This document shows, piece by piece, positions 1-9,303 of a stretch of DNA of 64,000 nucleotides. The notes beneath the pieces were generated by a model. The model had not been told where the DNA came from. It saw only the letters and a program-made list of their open reading frames with translations, and ran no database searches. Source of the DNA: JAIRMO01 sp046533115. GTDB lineage: Bacteria; Spirochaetota; Spirochaetia; Treponematales; Breznakiellaceae. The translations under genes were made by a program, and so were the position numbers. Position 1 is the stretch's first letter, and every line of letters begins with the position of its first letter. The DNA lies in NCBI RefSeq assembly GCF_046533115.1, contig NZ_JAJQRC010000005.1, positions 1-64,000 on the forward strand, in the 5' to 3' direction.

Positions 1-195
1 ACGAACGACACGAACATCACGAACTTTTGCTTCGATATTCCGGAATTTATACCTGAATTCTCTTCTTTGTTCGTGGGAAAGCAGGAAAGAACTACCGGTG
101 AAAACGCCAATTTGTCTTTGTTTCTGTTCGTGTGGTTTGTGAGGTTCGTGGTTAAAATTTCTCCTTGGGACCCTTGCGTGATATGAAGTAATATA
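1..195. repeat. CACGAAC-type palindromic intergenic repeat, copy 1 (cut by window start)
   Basis: The left part is runs of CACGAAC-like heptamers and the right part holds the inverse GTTCGTG units ending near 160, so the two ends can pair into a long hairpin. The middle is nearly identical to 18598-18750 and 50152-50310. The right end (175-195) is a decayed form of the terminal repeat seen intact at 18771-18789. It lies directly upstream of the E1 gene and probably overlaps its promoter region. Confidence 0.85.
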
Positions 196-245
196 GAAGA
201 GACAAGACGATTACAAATTTATGTTTATTATAACAGGAGAGAAAG

Positions 246-2702
246 ATGCCTAAATCGATAGTGGTAAATCCTCAGGATGTACGGAAGCCGGAGATCCTCA
301 AAATCAAGGATATTCCGGTTAATCAATACAAAAGCGATATAAAAAAGGAGCTGAGCCGTTACGGCAAGGACAAGCTCATCCGGATCTGGTACGACATGGC
401 GACCATCCGGGAATTTGAAACCATGCTCAATACCTTTAAAACCCAGGGCGCCTGGCAGGGTATCGAATACAACCACAAGGGGCCGGCCCATCTTTCCATG
501 GGGCAGGAGGCTTCCGCGGTGGGTCAGTGTGTGAACCTCACCACCGATGATTACATCTTTGGAAGCCACCGGAGCCACGGGGAGATTCTCGCCAAATGTT
601 ATTCCGCGGTGTGGCAGCTGGACGAAAAGAAGCTGGAAGCCATCATGAAGGACTTCCTGGGGGGAGAAACCCTGGGGGCCACCGAAAAGATCCCCTACCA
701 CGGGATTAAGGACCTGGCGGAGAATTTCGTCCTCTACGGTACCCTGGCGGAGATCTTCGCCCGGAAGGCGGGGTTTAACCGGGGCCTGGGAGGGTCCATG
801 CACGCCTTTTTCACCCCCTTCGGGTCCATGCCCAATAACGCCATCGTGGGGGGCTCCGCGGATATCGCCGCGGGATCGGCCCTGTACAAACGGATCAACC
901 GGAAGCCGGGGATCGTCATCGCCAATATCGGGGACGCCTCCATGGGCTGCGGCCCGGTTTGGGAGGCGATGATGCTCTCCGCCATGGACCAGTACCATAC
1001 CCTCTGGCCCCAGGAAGCCGGGGGGGCGCCGCCCATCCTCTTTAACTTCTTCGATAACTTCTACGGCATGGGGGGGCAAACCTCGGGGGAAACCATGGGA
1101 TACGGCGTCATGGCCCGGGTCGGCGCCGGGGTTAACCCCGATAACATGCACGCCGAGCGGGTGGACGGCTACAATCCCCTGGCGGTGGCGGAGGCGATCT
1201 CCCGAAAGAAGGAGCTGCTCCTCGCAGGCAAGGGGCCGGTACTCCTGGACACCCTGACCTACCGGATCTCGGGCCACTCCCCTTCGGACGCTTCGAGTTA
1301 CCGGAGCCCCGAGGAAATAAAACTCTGGCAGGACGCCGACGCCATTGCGTCCTACGGAAACTACCTGGTTGAAAACAAGATCGCCGGTCAGAACGAGCTG
1401 GATGCCCTGGGGGCGAAACTCAAGGAAAAGCTCCTGGCGGTGGTAAAACTGGCGGTAAACGATGAGGTTTCTCCCCGGCTGGGAGGGGCCTTTATCGAAT
1501 CGGTGATGTTCTCCAACGGTAAGGTGGAAAAACTGGAGGACCGGGAGCCGGAACTGTCCCAGCCCCTGGCGGAAAACCCCCGGGTAAAGGCCCTGGCGGG
1601 AAAGGCCCGGTACGGCTTTGACCCCGACGGGAAGCCGGTATCGAAAAACAAGGCCTTCCAGTACCGGGACGCCCTTTTTGAAGCCCTGGCCCACCGTTTC
1701 GCCATCGACCCCACCATGGCCGCCTGGGGAGAGGAGAACCGGGACTGGGGAGGGGCCTTTGCGGTGTACCGGGGGCTCACGGAGCTTTTGCCCTATCACC
1801 GGCTTTTCAACAGCCCCATCTCCGAGGGGGCCATCGTGGGCGCCGGGGTGGGGTATGCCCTGTCCGGGGGCCGGGCGGTGGTGGAACTGATGTACTGCGA
1901 CTTTATGGGCCGGGCCGGGGATGAGATCTTCAACCAGGCATCCAAATGGCAGTCCATGTCCGCGGGGCTCCTCAAGATGCCCCTCACCATCCGGGTGTCG
2001 GTGGGGAACAAGTACGGCGCCCAGCACAGTCAGGACTGGTCGGCCCTCACCGCCCATATTCCGGGGCTCAAGGCCTATTTCCCCGCCACCCCCTACGACG
2101 CCAAGGGGATGCTCAACCTGGCCCTGCGGGGGACGGACCCGGTGATCTTCTTTGAAAGCCAGCTCCTGTACGACATGAGCGAACAGTTTGAGAAGGGAGG
2201 GGTCCCCGAAACCTACTACGAGGTACCCGAGGGGGAACCGGTCATCCGGAAACCCGGAACAGACCTGACCATCGCCACCCTGGGGGCGACCCTCTACAAG
2301 GCCACGGAGGCGGCGAAGAAGCTGGAAGCCGCTTACGGCCTCTCGGTGGAGCTGATCGACCTCCGGTTCATCAATCCCTTACATTATGACCCCATCGTCG
2401 AATCGGTGAAAAAAACCGGGAAGATCCTCCTCGCCAGCGACGCCGCGGAACGGGGGTCTTTCCTCCACACCGTGGCCAGCAATATCCAGACCTTTGCCTT
2501 TGATTACCTGGACGCCCCGGTGGCGGTGGTGGGGAGCCGGAACTGGATCACCCCGGCGGCGGAGATGGAACAGCTCTACTTCCCCCAGGTGGACTGGATC
2601 ATCGACGCGGTACATGAGCGGATCCTGCCCCTGCCGGGACATACCCCGGTAACGGTACAGACCACCCTGGACTTACAGCGGCGAAACCGGCAGGGGGTAT
2701 AA
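246..2702 (+). CDS. Fused alpha/beta E1 component, thiamine-diphosphate 2-oxoacid (or acetoin) dehydrogenase type
   Basis: This 818-residue protein joins an E1-alpha-like half (about residues 40-420) and an E1-beta-like half (about 470-810) in one chain. The alpha half has GQEA, a SHRSHG motif, GGSMH and a ThDP/Mg site running from GDAS to DNFYGMGG, where the usual GDG and NN are altered. The beta half has GEENRDWGG, the SPISEGAIVGAG segment and HSQDW before a PGLKAYFPATPYDAKG stretch. Such enzymes decarboxylate 2-oxoacids or cleave acyloins and pass the acyl group to a lipoyl E2. No E2 or E3 gene is in the window, so the acceptor is unknown. A good RBS (CAGGAGAG) precedes the ATG. It heads a five-gene plus-strand cluster with hexitol enzymes. 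The family is clear; the substrate is not. Confidence 0.85.
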   Translation: MPKSIVVNPQDVRKPEILKIKDIPVNQYKSDIKKELSRYGKDKLIRIWYDMATIREFETMLNTFKTQGAWQGIEYNHKGPAHLSMGQEASAVGQCVNLTTDDYIFGSHRSHGEILAKCYSAVWQLDEKKLEAIMKDFLGGETLGATEKIPYHGIKDLAENFVLYGTLAEIFARKAGFNRGLGGSMHAFFTPFGSMPNNAIVGGSADIAAGSALYKRINRKPGIVIANIGDASMGCGPVWEAMMLSAMDQYHTLWPQEAGGAPPILFNFFDNFYGMGGQTSGETMGYGVMARVGAGVNPDNMHAERVDGYNPLAVAEAISRKKELLLAGKGPVLLDTLTYRISGHSPSDASSYRSPEEIKLWQDADAIASYGNYLVENKIAGQNELDALGAKLKEKLLAVVKLAVNDEVSPRLGGAFIESVMFSNGKVEKLEDREPELSQPLAENPRVKALAGKARYGFDPDGKPVSKNKAFQYRDALFEALAHRFAIDPTMAAWGEENRDWGGAFAVYRGLTELLPYHRLFNSPISEGAIVGAGVGYALSGGRAVVELMYCDFMGRAGDEIFNQASKWQSMSAGLLKMPLTIRVSVGNKYGAQHSQDWSALTAHIPGLKAYFPATPYDAKGMLNLALRGTDPVIFFESQLLYDMSEQFEKGGVPETYYEVPEGEPVIRKPGTDLTIATLGATLYKATEAAKKLEAAYGLSVELIDLRFINPLHYDPIVESVKKTGKILLASDAAERGSFLHTVASNIQTFAFDYLDAPVAVVGSRNWITPAAEMEQLYFPQVDWIIDAVHERILPLPGHTPVTVQTTLDLQRRNRQGV

Positions 2703-2720
2703 TATGGGAATAGATTTATT

Positions 2721-4070
2721 ATGAAAGACCCCATAGCCCCGGTAAATGATCCCCGGATAGGGGGGGAGGAACGGCTGGCCGCCCTTAAGGACCTGGAAGG
2801 GAAAAACCCGGGGATAATTAAAAAAACCGGGGAGATCAACAACCATATCCACACCATCTACAGTTTTAGCCCCTATACCCCCTGCATGGCGGCCTTCAAG
2901 GCCCGGGACGCGGGGCTGGAAGCGGCGGGCTCCGTGGATCACGATTCCATAGCCGCTGCGGAGGAGATGCTCGCCGCCTGCGCGGTCCTGGGGATCGGGG
3001 GCTGCGTGGGTTTTGAGGTCCGGGTGAGTTTTAAGACCGGGCCCGACGGGAAGCCGGGGCCCTTTGCCCACCGGAAGATCAACAACCCCGATTCGGAGGG
3101 CCTGGTATATATGACCGTTCAGGGCATACCCCGGCCCGCTATCCCCGTAGTCCGGGATTTTCTCAAACCCATCCAGGCGGAACGGCTCCTCCGCACCCGG
3201 GCCATGACGGCTTCCGCCAATGAGCTTTTCCGGGAGGCGGGGCTTCCCCCCCTGGATTTTGAGGAGGATATTTGGAACCGTTCCAAGGCCGCCGAGGGGG
3301 GGGGCATTACCGAGCGGCACCTCCTGGCGGCAATGGCGGAAAAACTCATCCAAACCGACGGAAAGGGTCCGGCCCTGGCGGAAAAGCTTAAAACCCGGTT
3401 CGGCCTTGAACCCTCCCCAAAAATCGCGGGGCTCCTGGGGGCAGGGGATAATCCCCACTACCTTTTCGATCTCATCGGGGTCCTGAAATCCGGCTTGCTT
3501 CCCCGGATTTTTATTCAGCCCGGCGAAAAGGAGTGTATCCCCGCGGAAAAGGTGACGGAATTCGCCTGTTCCATCGGGGCCATTCCCGCCTACGCCTACC
3601 TGGGGGATGTGGGCGAATCCCCCACCGGGGACAAGCGGGCGGAAAAATTCGAGGATTCCTATATCGAGGAGCTTTTCGATGAACTGGTCCGGCGGGGGTA
3701 CCAGGCGCTTACCTATATGCCCCCCCGGAATACCCGGGAACAGCTCCTGGGCCTTCAGAAACTCTGCCGGGAGCAAGGCTTTATGGAGATCTCCGGGGTG
3801 GATATTAACAGTTCCCGTCAGTCCTTTAACTGTCCCGAGGTGTTATTCCCCGAATTCCGGCACCTGACGGATACCACCTGGGCCCTCATCGCCCATGAAC
3901 GGCTCGCCTCGGTGAACCCGGCGCTGGGGCTCTTTTCGCCGGCCAATCCCCTGGCCGCAGAACCCCTGGGAAAACGGCTGGCCCGTTACGCCGCCGAAGG
4001 GCGGTCCTTGGATCTCTTGCGGCCCGAGGAGTCGGCGGCCAAAATCGCGGCCCGCCTGATGCGGGGTTAG
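2721..4070 (+). CDS. PHP-domain metal-dependent phosphoesterase-like protein
   Basis: The 449-residue protein carries an N-terminal PHP signature: an HIH metal motif near residue 42 (NNHIHTIYSF) and DHD at about 74 (SVDHDSI). It resembles histidinol-phosphatase and polymerase PHP domains, which hydrolyse phosphate esters with a trinuclear metal centre. The rest (about 120-449) is alpha-helix rich and ends near GVDINSSRQSF, probably part of the same barrel. It starts 18 bases after the E1 stop and is surely co-transcribed. The RBS is weak. Its role with E1 is not obvious; it may dephosphorylate or isomerise a sugar intermediate. Domain call good, function open. Confidence 0.7.
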   Translation: MKDPIAPVNDPRIGGEERLAALKDLEGKNPGIIKKTGEINNHIHTIYSFSPYTPCMAAFKARDAGLEAAGSVDHDSIAAAEEMLAACAVLGIGGCVGFEVRVSFKTGPDGKPGPFAHRKINNPDSEGLVYMTVQGIPRPAIPVVRDFLKPIQAERLLRTRAMTASANELFREAGLPPLDFEEDIWNRSKAAEGGGITERHLLAAMAEKLIQTDGKGPALAEKLKTRFGLEPSPKIAGLLGAGDNPHYLFDLIGVLKSGLLPRIFIQPGEKECIPAEKVTEFACSIGAIPAYAYLGDVGESPTGDKRAEKFEDSYIEELFDELVRRGYQALTYMPPRNTREQLLGLQKLCREQGFMEISGVDINSSRQSFNCPEVLFPEFRHLTDTTWALIAHERLASVNPALGLFSPANPLAAEPLGKRLARYAAEGRSLDLLRPEESAAKIAARLMRG

Positions 4071-4286
4071 TACCTTATATGCCTAATATATGGAAGAAAG
4101 AAAAAGAATTCGACCACAAAGGCGAAGAAGGTATATTTAGTGTTTACAAGGGATTGGAAGATAGGCTATACTATATGTTGCCTTAAAATGTCATGTTTTG
4201 AGGCTGTTTTATTAAAAAGGGGGTAGTTTCAAAATTATGGTCCGGGGGACCATAATTTTGAAACCGCCTCAAATTAGGCAGGTTTT
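4071..4286. other. Intergenic stretch with a short repeat remnant
   Basis: There is no gene in these 216 bases. They hold a remnant of the second intergenic repeat type (a GACCACAAAGGCGAAGAAGG stretch near 4112, see 32182-32370), an AT-rich stretch, and the strong palindrome annotated separately. It separates the PHP gene from the SDR gene, so the cluster may have two transcripts. Confidence 0.6.
4226..4264. repeat. Perfect 18-bp inverted repeat with 3-base loop
   Basis: The left arm 4226-4243 (GTTTCAAAATTATGGTCC) and right arm 4247-4264 are exact reverse complements around GGG. It ends 22 bases before the SDR start. No T-tract follows on either strand in the usual place, so it may be an operator or mobile hairpin rather than a terminator. 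The outer TTTCAAAA/TTTTGAAA part recurs at 47046-47073 and 63657-63690. Confidence 0.8.
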
Positions 4287-5558
4287 ATGAGTTCTATTGA
4301 TTGTACCCGTCTGGCGCCCCTGGTCCGGGGGCTGTGCGTTGGGGTTTCCCAGCAGTCCCGGGTGGTTATTTCCGGATCCATCGGTAAGGCGGTTTCCTCC
4401 CAGGTCCTTACCGTTGAATTAGGCTCCGCCCTCAAGGAGGATCGGCTGGACGAAGAAGCCGCCGCCCTGGTCCTGCAGGAAGCCTATGCCGCCTGGGAAT
4501 TTGAAATGGCCCCCTCCGGGGCGGAGGCGATTACCCAAAAAGCGACGGTGGAAAAATATCCCGCCTGTATCGTTATCCATATTAAGGACAACCCCGAGGT
4601 GGTATTTTGGATTGACCGGGATCTGGATACCGTCCGGAAACGGGCCGAGCAGGAAGATATTTCCGTTCTGGAAGAACGGATCCCCCAGAATGACGGGCTG
4701 AGCGATCCCCGGTCAAACGCCAAAAGCCGGGGTGAGGTGGTTAAAAACAAGATAGCCCTGGTGACCGGCGGCGCCCAGGGGTTTGGGGAAGAAATCGCCC
4801 GGGCCCTGGCTGTTTCGGGGGCCCTGGTGTTTATCGCCGACCTCAATCTGGACGGGGCGGAAAAGCTGGCCGCCAGGATAAACGCCGCCGAGAAGCGGAC
4901 CGCGGCCCTGGCGGTGGCGGTTAATGTAGCCGACGAAGCCTCGGTGGAGGGGATGTTCCGCCGGGTCGTGGAGACCGCGGGGGGACTGGACCTCTGTATC
5001 AGCAATGCCGGGGTCCTCAAGGCGGCAAGCCTCCTGGAACAGGATCTGGGGAGCTTTAAATTTGTCACCGATGTAAACTATACGGGGTTTTTCCTCATCT
5101 CAAAATATGCGGGCCGGCTTTTGCGGCTCCAGTACCGTACCGCCCCGAGTTGGAAAACCGATATCATCCAGATCAACTCCAAATCGGGTCTTGAGGGTTC
5201 CAATAAAAACGGGGCCTATGCGGGGGGAAAATTCGGCGGCTTGGGGCTGACGGAGAGTTTTGCCCTGGAATTGGTGGAATACAACATCAAGGTAAACGCC
5301 ATCTGTCCGGGTAATTTTTTCGACGGTCCCCTCTGGTCGGATCCGGAAAAAGGGCTTTTTGTCCAATATTTACGGGCCGGTAAGGTTCCGGGGGCACGGA
5401 CCATCGAGGATGTCAAGACTTTTTACGAATCCAAGGTACCCATGAAGCGGGGGTGTACCGGGCCCGACGTGATGCGGGCGATCTATTATATTGTGGAACA
5501 GGAGTATGAAACCGGTCAGGCGGTTCCGGTAACCGGCGGACAGGTCATGCTGCACTAA
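4287..5558 (+). CDS. SDR dehydrogenase, glucitol(sorbitol)-6-phosphate 2-dehydrogenase-like, with extra N-terminal domain
   Basis: The C-terminal 280 residues (about 150-423) form a short-chain dehydrogenase: the nucleotide motif TGGAQGFGEEIA, an NAG motif (ISNAGVL), and the catalytic Ser/Tyr/Lys set in NSKSG and AYAGGK. SDRs of the SorD/GutD kind oxidise D-glucitol-6-P to fructose-6-P with NAD. The first 145 residues are an added domain I do not recognise, containing a VFWIDRDLDTV stretch. The gene sits 12 bases before an FGGY kinase and two genes before a SorE-like reductase, which supports the hexitol-phosphate role. Substrate assignment is by context and overall likeness. Confidence 0.75.
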   Translation: MSSIDCTRLAPLVRGLCVGVSQQSRVVISGSIGKAVSSQVLTVELGSALKEDRLDEEAAALVLQEAYAAWEFEMAPSGAEAITQKATVEKYPACIVIHIKDNPEVVFWIDRDLDTVRKRAEQEDISVLEERIPQNDGLSDPRSNAKSRGEVVKNKIALVTGGAQGFGEEIARALAVSGALVFIADLNLDGAEKLAARINAAEKRTAALAVAVNVADEASVEGMFRRVVETAGGLDLCISNAGVLKAASLLEQDLGSFKFVTDVNYTGFFLISKYAGRLLRLQYRTAPSWKTDIIQINSKSGLEGSNKNGAYAGGKFGGLGLTESFALELVEYNIKVNAICPGNFFDGPLWSDPEKGLFVQYLRAGKVPGARTIEDVKTFYESKVPMKRGCTGPDVMRAIYYIVEQEYETGQAVPVTGGQVMLH

Positions 5559-5570
5559 AGGAGGGAGGGG

Positions 5571-7070
5571 ATGGAATACGCTATCGCGGTAATCGATATC
5601 GGAATGACCAATAAAAAGGTAGCGATTTACGATGATGCCCTTACCCAGGTAGACGCCCACTACCGGGTTTTTCCGCCCAGGGATATCGACGGCCTGGAGG
5701 CCCATGACCTGGAGGCCATGGAAGGGTGGTTTATCAGCCGGCTGGCGGAGGCCGCCAAGACCTACCCCATTAAGGCCATCGCGGTTACCACCCACGGGGC
5801 CACCTTTACCGCCGTCGGTGGGGATGGCAAACCGTCGATCCCCTGTATCTATTACACCCATGAACCGGGGGAAGAATTCCACCAACGGTTTTATGCCCAA
5901 TTCGGAAGCCCCGAAGATCTCCAGGCCCGCACCGGGACCCCCTACCTCAAGGCCATGATCAACACCGCCAAGGGCATTTTTTTCGCCAAGGAAAAATTCC
6001 CCCATGAATTTCAGAAGACGGCCCATCTGCTCTTATACCCCCAGTATTGGGGGTACCGGTTTACCGGTAAAACCGGGATAGAAGGCACCTATATGGGCTG
6101 CCATAGCTACCTCTGGGACCAGGTTGCGGGACGTCTCTCGTCGGTGGCGGAGGGCCTGGGCATTGCTTCCCTGATACCGGGAAAACTAAACAATTCCTGG
6201 GATGTTCTGGGGACCATCACCGAAGAGGTGTCCCAAAAAACCGGCCTTCCCCGGGATACCATCGTTACCCTGGGGATCCACGATTCCAATTCCTCCCTGC
6301 TCCCCCATTTCACCAAAAAGGGGGAGACCGGGTTTATCCTCAATTCCACCGGGACCTGGTGCGTACTCATGAACCCGGTAAAACACTATGGTTTTGCCCC
6401 GGATGAATTGGGCAAGGTGGTCTTTTTTAACATTTCCGCCTTCCGGGGGCCGGTAAAAACCGCCATTTTCCTGGGGGGTCAGGAATTCGAGACCTGGTCC
6501 AAAATCCTGATGGCCCTCCATAAACGGGAGGACCTTCCGCCCTACGATGAGGGGCGGTACCGCTCCATCCTGGAAAAGAAAAACTGCTTTCTTTTGCCGG
6601 AGCTTACCGCCGGAACCGGCCAGTTTCCCCGGTCCAAGCCCCGGATCGTGGAAGCGGGGAAGGAGTATCATTTTGAAGACATCAGCCGGGGAAGGGCCCT
6701 TCCCCCCTGTTTTAACGATTACGAAAACGGTTTTGCGGCGCTGCGGATCTCCCTGGTGATGCAGACCCTCACCGCCCTGGAGCGGACCGGCCTGACGCCG
6801 GGGGTGGAGGTTTTCACCGAGGGGGGGTTCCGGCAAAACAAGGCCTACAATGCCCTGGTTTCGGCAAGCCTCCCGGACAACCGGGTGTTTCTTACCGACA
6901 TAGCCGAGGCTACCGCCCTGGGGGCGGCCATGACCGCCAAAATGGCCCTGACGAGAAAGGCGCTGGCGGATCTGTCCAATGATTTTGAGGTGGAATATAA
7001 GGAGGTGGCCAAAAGCTCCATTCCCGCCTTATTCCCCTACCGGGAAGCCTGGTTACGCTATACCGGGTGA
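5571..7070 (+). CDS. FGGY-family carbohydrate kinase
   Basis: The 499-residue protein has the ASKHA sugar-kinase layout: an N-terminal phosphate loop (VIDIGMTNKKVAIYD), TTHGATF, a HDSNSSLLP stretch with the likely catalytic Asp near residue 240, an adenosine segment STGTW, and the C-terminal TEGGFRQNKAYN and EATALGAAM motifs. FGGY kinases phosphorylate ketoses or polyols; this one looks closest to the fuculokinase/rhamnulokinase branch. A strong AAGGAGGGAGG RBS precedes it. Between a glucitol-6-P dehydrogenase-like gene and a sorbose-1-P reductase-like gene, it may make the ketose-1-phosphate that a PTS makes in enteric sorbose operons. Class is secure; substrate inferred. Confidence 0.85.
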   Translation: MEYAIAVIDIGMTNKKVAIYDDALTQVDAHYRVFPPRDIDGLEAHDLEAMEGWFISRLAEAAKTYPIKAIAVTTHGATFTAVGGDGKPSIPCIYYTHEPGEEFHQRFYAQFGSPEDLQARTGTPYLKAMINTAKGIFFAKEKFPHEFQKTAHLLLYPQYWGYRFTGKTGIEGTYMGCHSYLWDQVAGRLSSVAEGLGIASLIPGKLNNSWDVLGTITEEVSQKTGLPRDTIVTLGIHDSNSSLLPHFTKKGETGFILNSTGTWCVLMNPVKHYGFAPDELGKVVFFNISAFRGPVKTAIFLGGQEFETWSKILMALHKREDLPPYDEGRYRSILEKKNCFLLPELTAGTGQFPRSKPRIVEAGKEYHFEDISRGRALPPCFNDYENGFAALRISLVMQTLTALERTGLTPGVEVFTEGGFRQNKAYNALVSASLPDNRVFLTDIAEATALGAAMTAKMALTRKALADLSNDFEVEYKEVAKSSIPALFPYREAWLRYTG

Positions 7071-7103
7071 CAAAAAATTGCGGTCCCAATGAGAGGAGGA
7101 ACC

Positions 7104-8381
7104 ATGAAAACAAAAGCGGTACGCATTTACGGCGTTAACGATCTACGGTTGGAGGAATTTGAGCTTCCCGAAATTAAGGAAGACGAGATCCTGGCCAGGG
7201 TAATATCCGATTCGATCTGTATGTCCAGCCACAAGCTGGCCATGCAGGGGGAAAAACACAAACGGGTCCGGTACGATCTGACCAAACAGCCCATCATCAT
7301 CGGCCACGAATTCTGCGGAATTATCGAAAAGGTGGGGGCCAAATGGGCGGACACCTTTACGGCGGGCGCGAAATTTGCCATCCAGCCGGCCCTTAACTAC
7401 CCCGGTCCCGACGGGGCGGGGACCCTCTGGGCGCCGGGGTATTCCTATGAATACATCGGGGGGGACGCCACCTACATCATCATCCCCCGGGAGGTAATGG
7501 AAATGGGCTGCCTCCTGGACTATCCGGGGGATAATTATTATATGGGTTCCCTGGCGGAACCGGTTTCCTGTATTGTGGGGGCCTTCCATGCCCAGTATCA
7601 TACCAAGGGGGGGTCCTATGTCCACGCCATGGGGATTACCGAAGGGGGCTCCCTGGCCCTGCTGGCGGGGGTGGGCCCCATGGGCCTGGGGGCCATTGAT
7701 TACGCCATCCACAATCCCCGCAAGCCCTCCCGGCTGGTGGTGACCGATATCGACGAAACCCGTCTGGCCCGGGCCGCCCAGCTTTTAACCGTGGAGGAGG
7801 CGAAAAAGAACGGGGTGGAACTGGTCTATGTGAACACCAAGGATGCGGCGGACCCCGTGGCGCAGCTCAAGTCCCTGAATGGGGATAAACTCTACGACGA
7901 CGTATTTGTTTTTGCCCCGGTCAAGCCGGTGCTGGAGTTGGGGGACCGGCTCCTGGGGAAGGATGGCTGTCTTAACTTTTTTGCCGGACCCACGGATACC
8001 GCCTTTTCCGCATCCTTTAACTTCTATAACGTACACTACGAATCCCACCACATCGTGGGAACCTCCGGGGGGAATACCGATGATCTCATCGAATCCCTGT
8101 CCATGATGGCCAGGGGAGAACTCAACCCGGTCTTTATGATTACCCATGTGGGGGGATTGGATTCGGCGGCCCGGACCACCATCGATCTGGATAAGATCCC
8201 CGGGGGCAAAAAACTCATCTACACCCACAAAAAACTGGAGCTTACCGCCATAAGCGACTTTGCGGAAAAGGGCAAAAAAGACCCCTTCTTCGCGAAACTC
8301 GCGGAGATCTGCGGCCGCTATCAGGGCCTGTGGAACCGGGAAGCGGAAAACTATCTGCTGGAAAACGCCCCGGAGATCTAG
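7104..8381 (+). CDS. Zinc-type medium-chain dehydrogenase, L-sorbose-1-phosphate reductase-like (SorE family)
   Basis: The start at 7104 is chosen over an in-frame ATG at 7089 because GAGGAGG lies just before it and the protein then begins MKTKAVRIYG, as SorE does. The 425-residue chain has an alcohol-dehydrogenase fold: GHEFCG with a metal-site His/Glu near residue 75, a LAEPVSC segment, a GVGPMGLGA nucleotide loop near 195, and VVTDID. SorE reduces L-sorbose-1-P to D-glucitol-6-P. Following the kinase and SDR genes in one run, it would complete a three-step route to fructose-6-P. The family is likely; the exact sugar is not proven. Confidence 0.75.
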   Translation: MKTKAVRIYGVNDLRLEEFELPEIKEDEILARVISDSICMSSHKLAMQGEKHKRVRYDLTKQPIIIGHEFCGIIEKVGAKWADTFTAGAKFAIQPALNYPGPDGAGTLWAPGYSYEYIGGDATYIIIPREVMEMGCLLDYPGDNYYMGSLAEPVSCIVGAFHAQYHTKGGSYVHAMGITEGGSLALLAGVGPMGLGAIDYAIHNPRKPSRLVVTDIDETRLARAAQLLTVEEAKKNGVELVYVNTKDAADPVAQLKSLNGDKLYDDVFVFAPVKPVLELGDRLLGKDGCLNFFAGPTDTAFSASFNFYNVHYESHHIVGTSGGNTDDLIESLSMMARGELNPVFMITHVGGLDSAARTTIDLDKIPGGKKLIYTHKKLELTAISDFAEKGKKDPFFAKLAEICGRYQGLWNREAENYLLENAPEI

Positions 8382-8445
8382 GGGTTTATTTCTATCCTGC
8401 GGGTTGGTTGATGGTTAAATTGCTTTTATATACTATAGTAAAGGT

Positions 8446-9261
8446 ATGCGATCATCAAAAGAATTGTCTTTGAATAAAAAAATACTGACCGCCGTTACGA
8501 ATTTGTCCCCTTCGGGGAAGGCGGTCAAGGCCGCCGAATTCCTCCTGGGGGACGAGGAAATACGGGCCATGCAGGATTACGCCAATACGGTTTCCATTAA
8601 ACGGCTGGGGTACAATGACCATGGCCCGGTACACATGCGCACGGTGGCCCTGAACACCCTGCGGATGATGGAATTACTGAGAAAGGCGGAGATCAAAACC
8701 ACCCTTGAAGGGGAAGATTCCGGGGATTTTGAGGACAGCCTGGTGGCGGTGCTGACGGCGGGATTTCTTCATGACGTGGGGATGACCATGGGACGGCAGG
8801 ACCACGAGATTCACGGGAGTTACCTGGCCGCCCCCCTGATAGACCGGCTGCTCCAAAAGATATATCCGGATAATATACTGCTGCGGGTTTCGGTCCGTTC
8901 CATAGCCCTGGAATCCATCAGCGGACACATGGGGAACCGGCTCATCCATTCCCTGGAAGCGGGAGTGATCCTGGTGGCCGACGGCTGCGACATGGAAAAA
9001 GGCCGGGCCCGGATCCCCATAGCCCTGGCAAACCTCCCCCGGGTGGGAGATATTCACAAATATTCCGCCAATTCCATAGAGCAGGTGCGGATCTCCGCGG
9101 GGAAGGAAAAGCCCATCCGCATCGACGTGGCCATGTCCGGCGAGGTGGGGCTTTTCCAGGTGGAGGAGGTTCTGTTGGGAAAAATCGCCGCCAGTACCGT
9201 CAAGGGGTATATTGAACTATACGCCCAGGAAAACGACAAGGAACCCAAACGGTATCTATAA
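8446..9261 (+). CDS. HD-domain phosphohydrolase-like protein
   Basis: This 271-residue protein shows the HD metal motifs in order: a first His in YNDHGPVHMRTV (about 59-63), HD in GFLHDVGMTMG (about 107), a further His cluster DHEIHG, and an Asp in VADGCDM (about 184). HD proteins hydrolyse phosphomonoesters or phosphodiesters of nucleotides. No second domain is seen, so the substrate is unknown. A possible promoter TTGATG (8408-8413), 17 bases, TACTAT (8431-8436) lies very close to the ATG, so the transcript might be almost leaderless. It is followed 42 bases later by a GH4 gene, with which it may be co-transcribed. Confidence 0.75.
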   Translation: MRSSKELSLNKKILTAVTNLSPSGKAVKAAEFLLGDEEIRAMQDYANTVSIKRLGYNDHGPVHMRTVALNTLRMMELLRKAEIKTTLEGEDSGDFEDSLVAVLTAGFLHDVGMTMGRQDHEIHGSYLAAPLIDRLLQKIYPDNILLRVSVRSIALESISGHMGNRLIHSLEAGVILVADGCDMEKGRARIPIALANLPRVGDIHKYSANSIEQVRISAGKEKPIRIDVAMSGEVGLFQVEEVLLGKIAASTVKGYIELYAQENDKEPKRYL

Positions 9262-9303
9262 AAACTTCACGATAATCGTTATGCTGAAAAAAAAGGAAAT
9301 CTT

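Noticed and set aside
228..2057. 609-residue minus-strand frame opposite the E1 gene
   Set aside because: It is antisense to a clear E1 gene, rich in Pro, Gly and His as GC-rich shadows are, and has no RBS or family motif.
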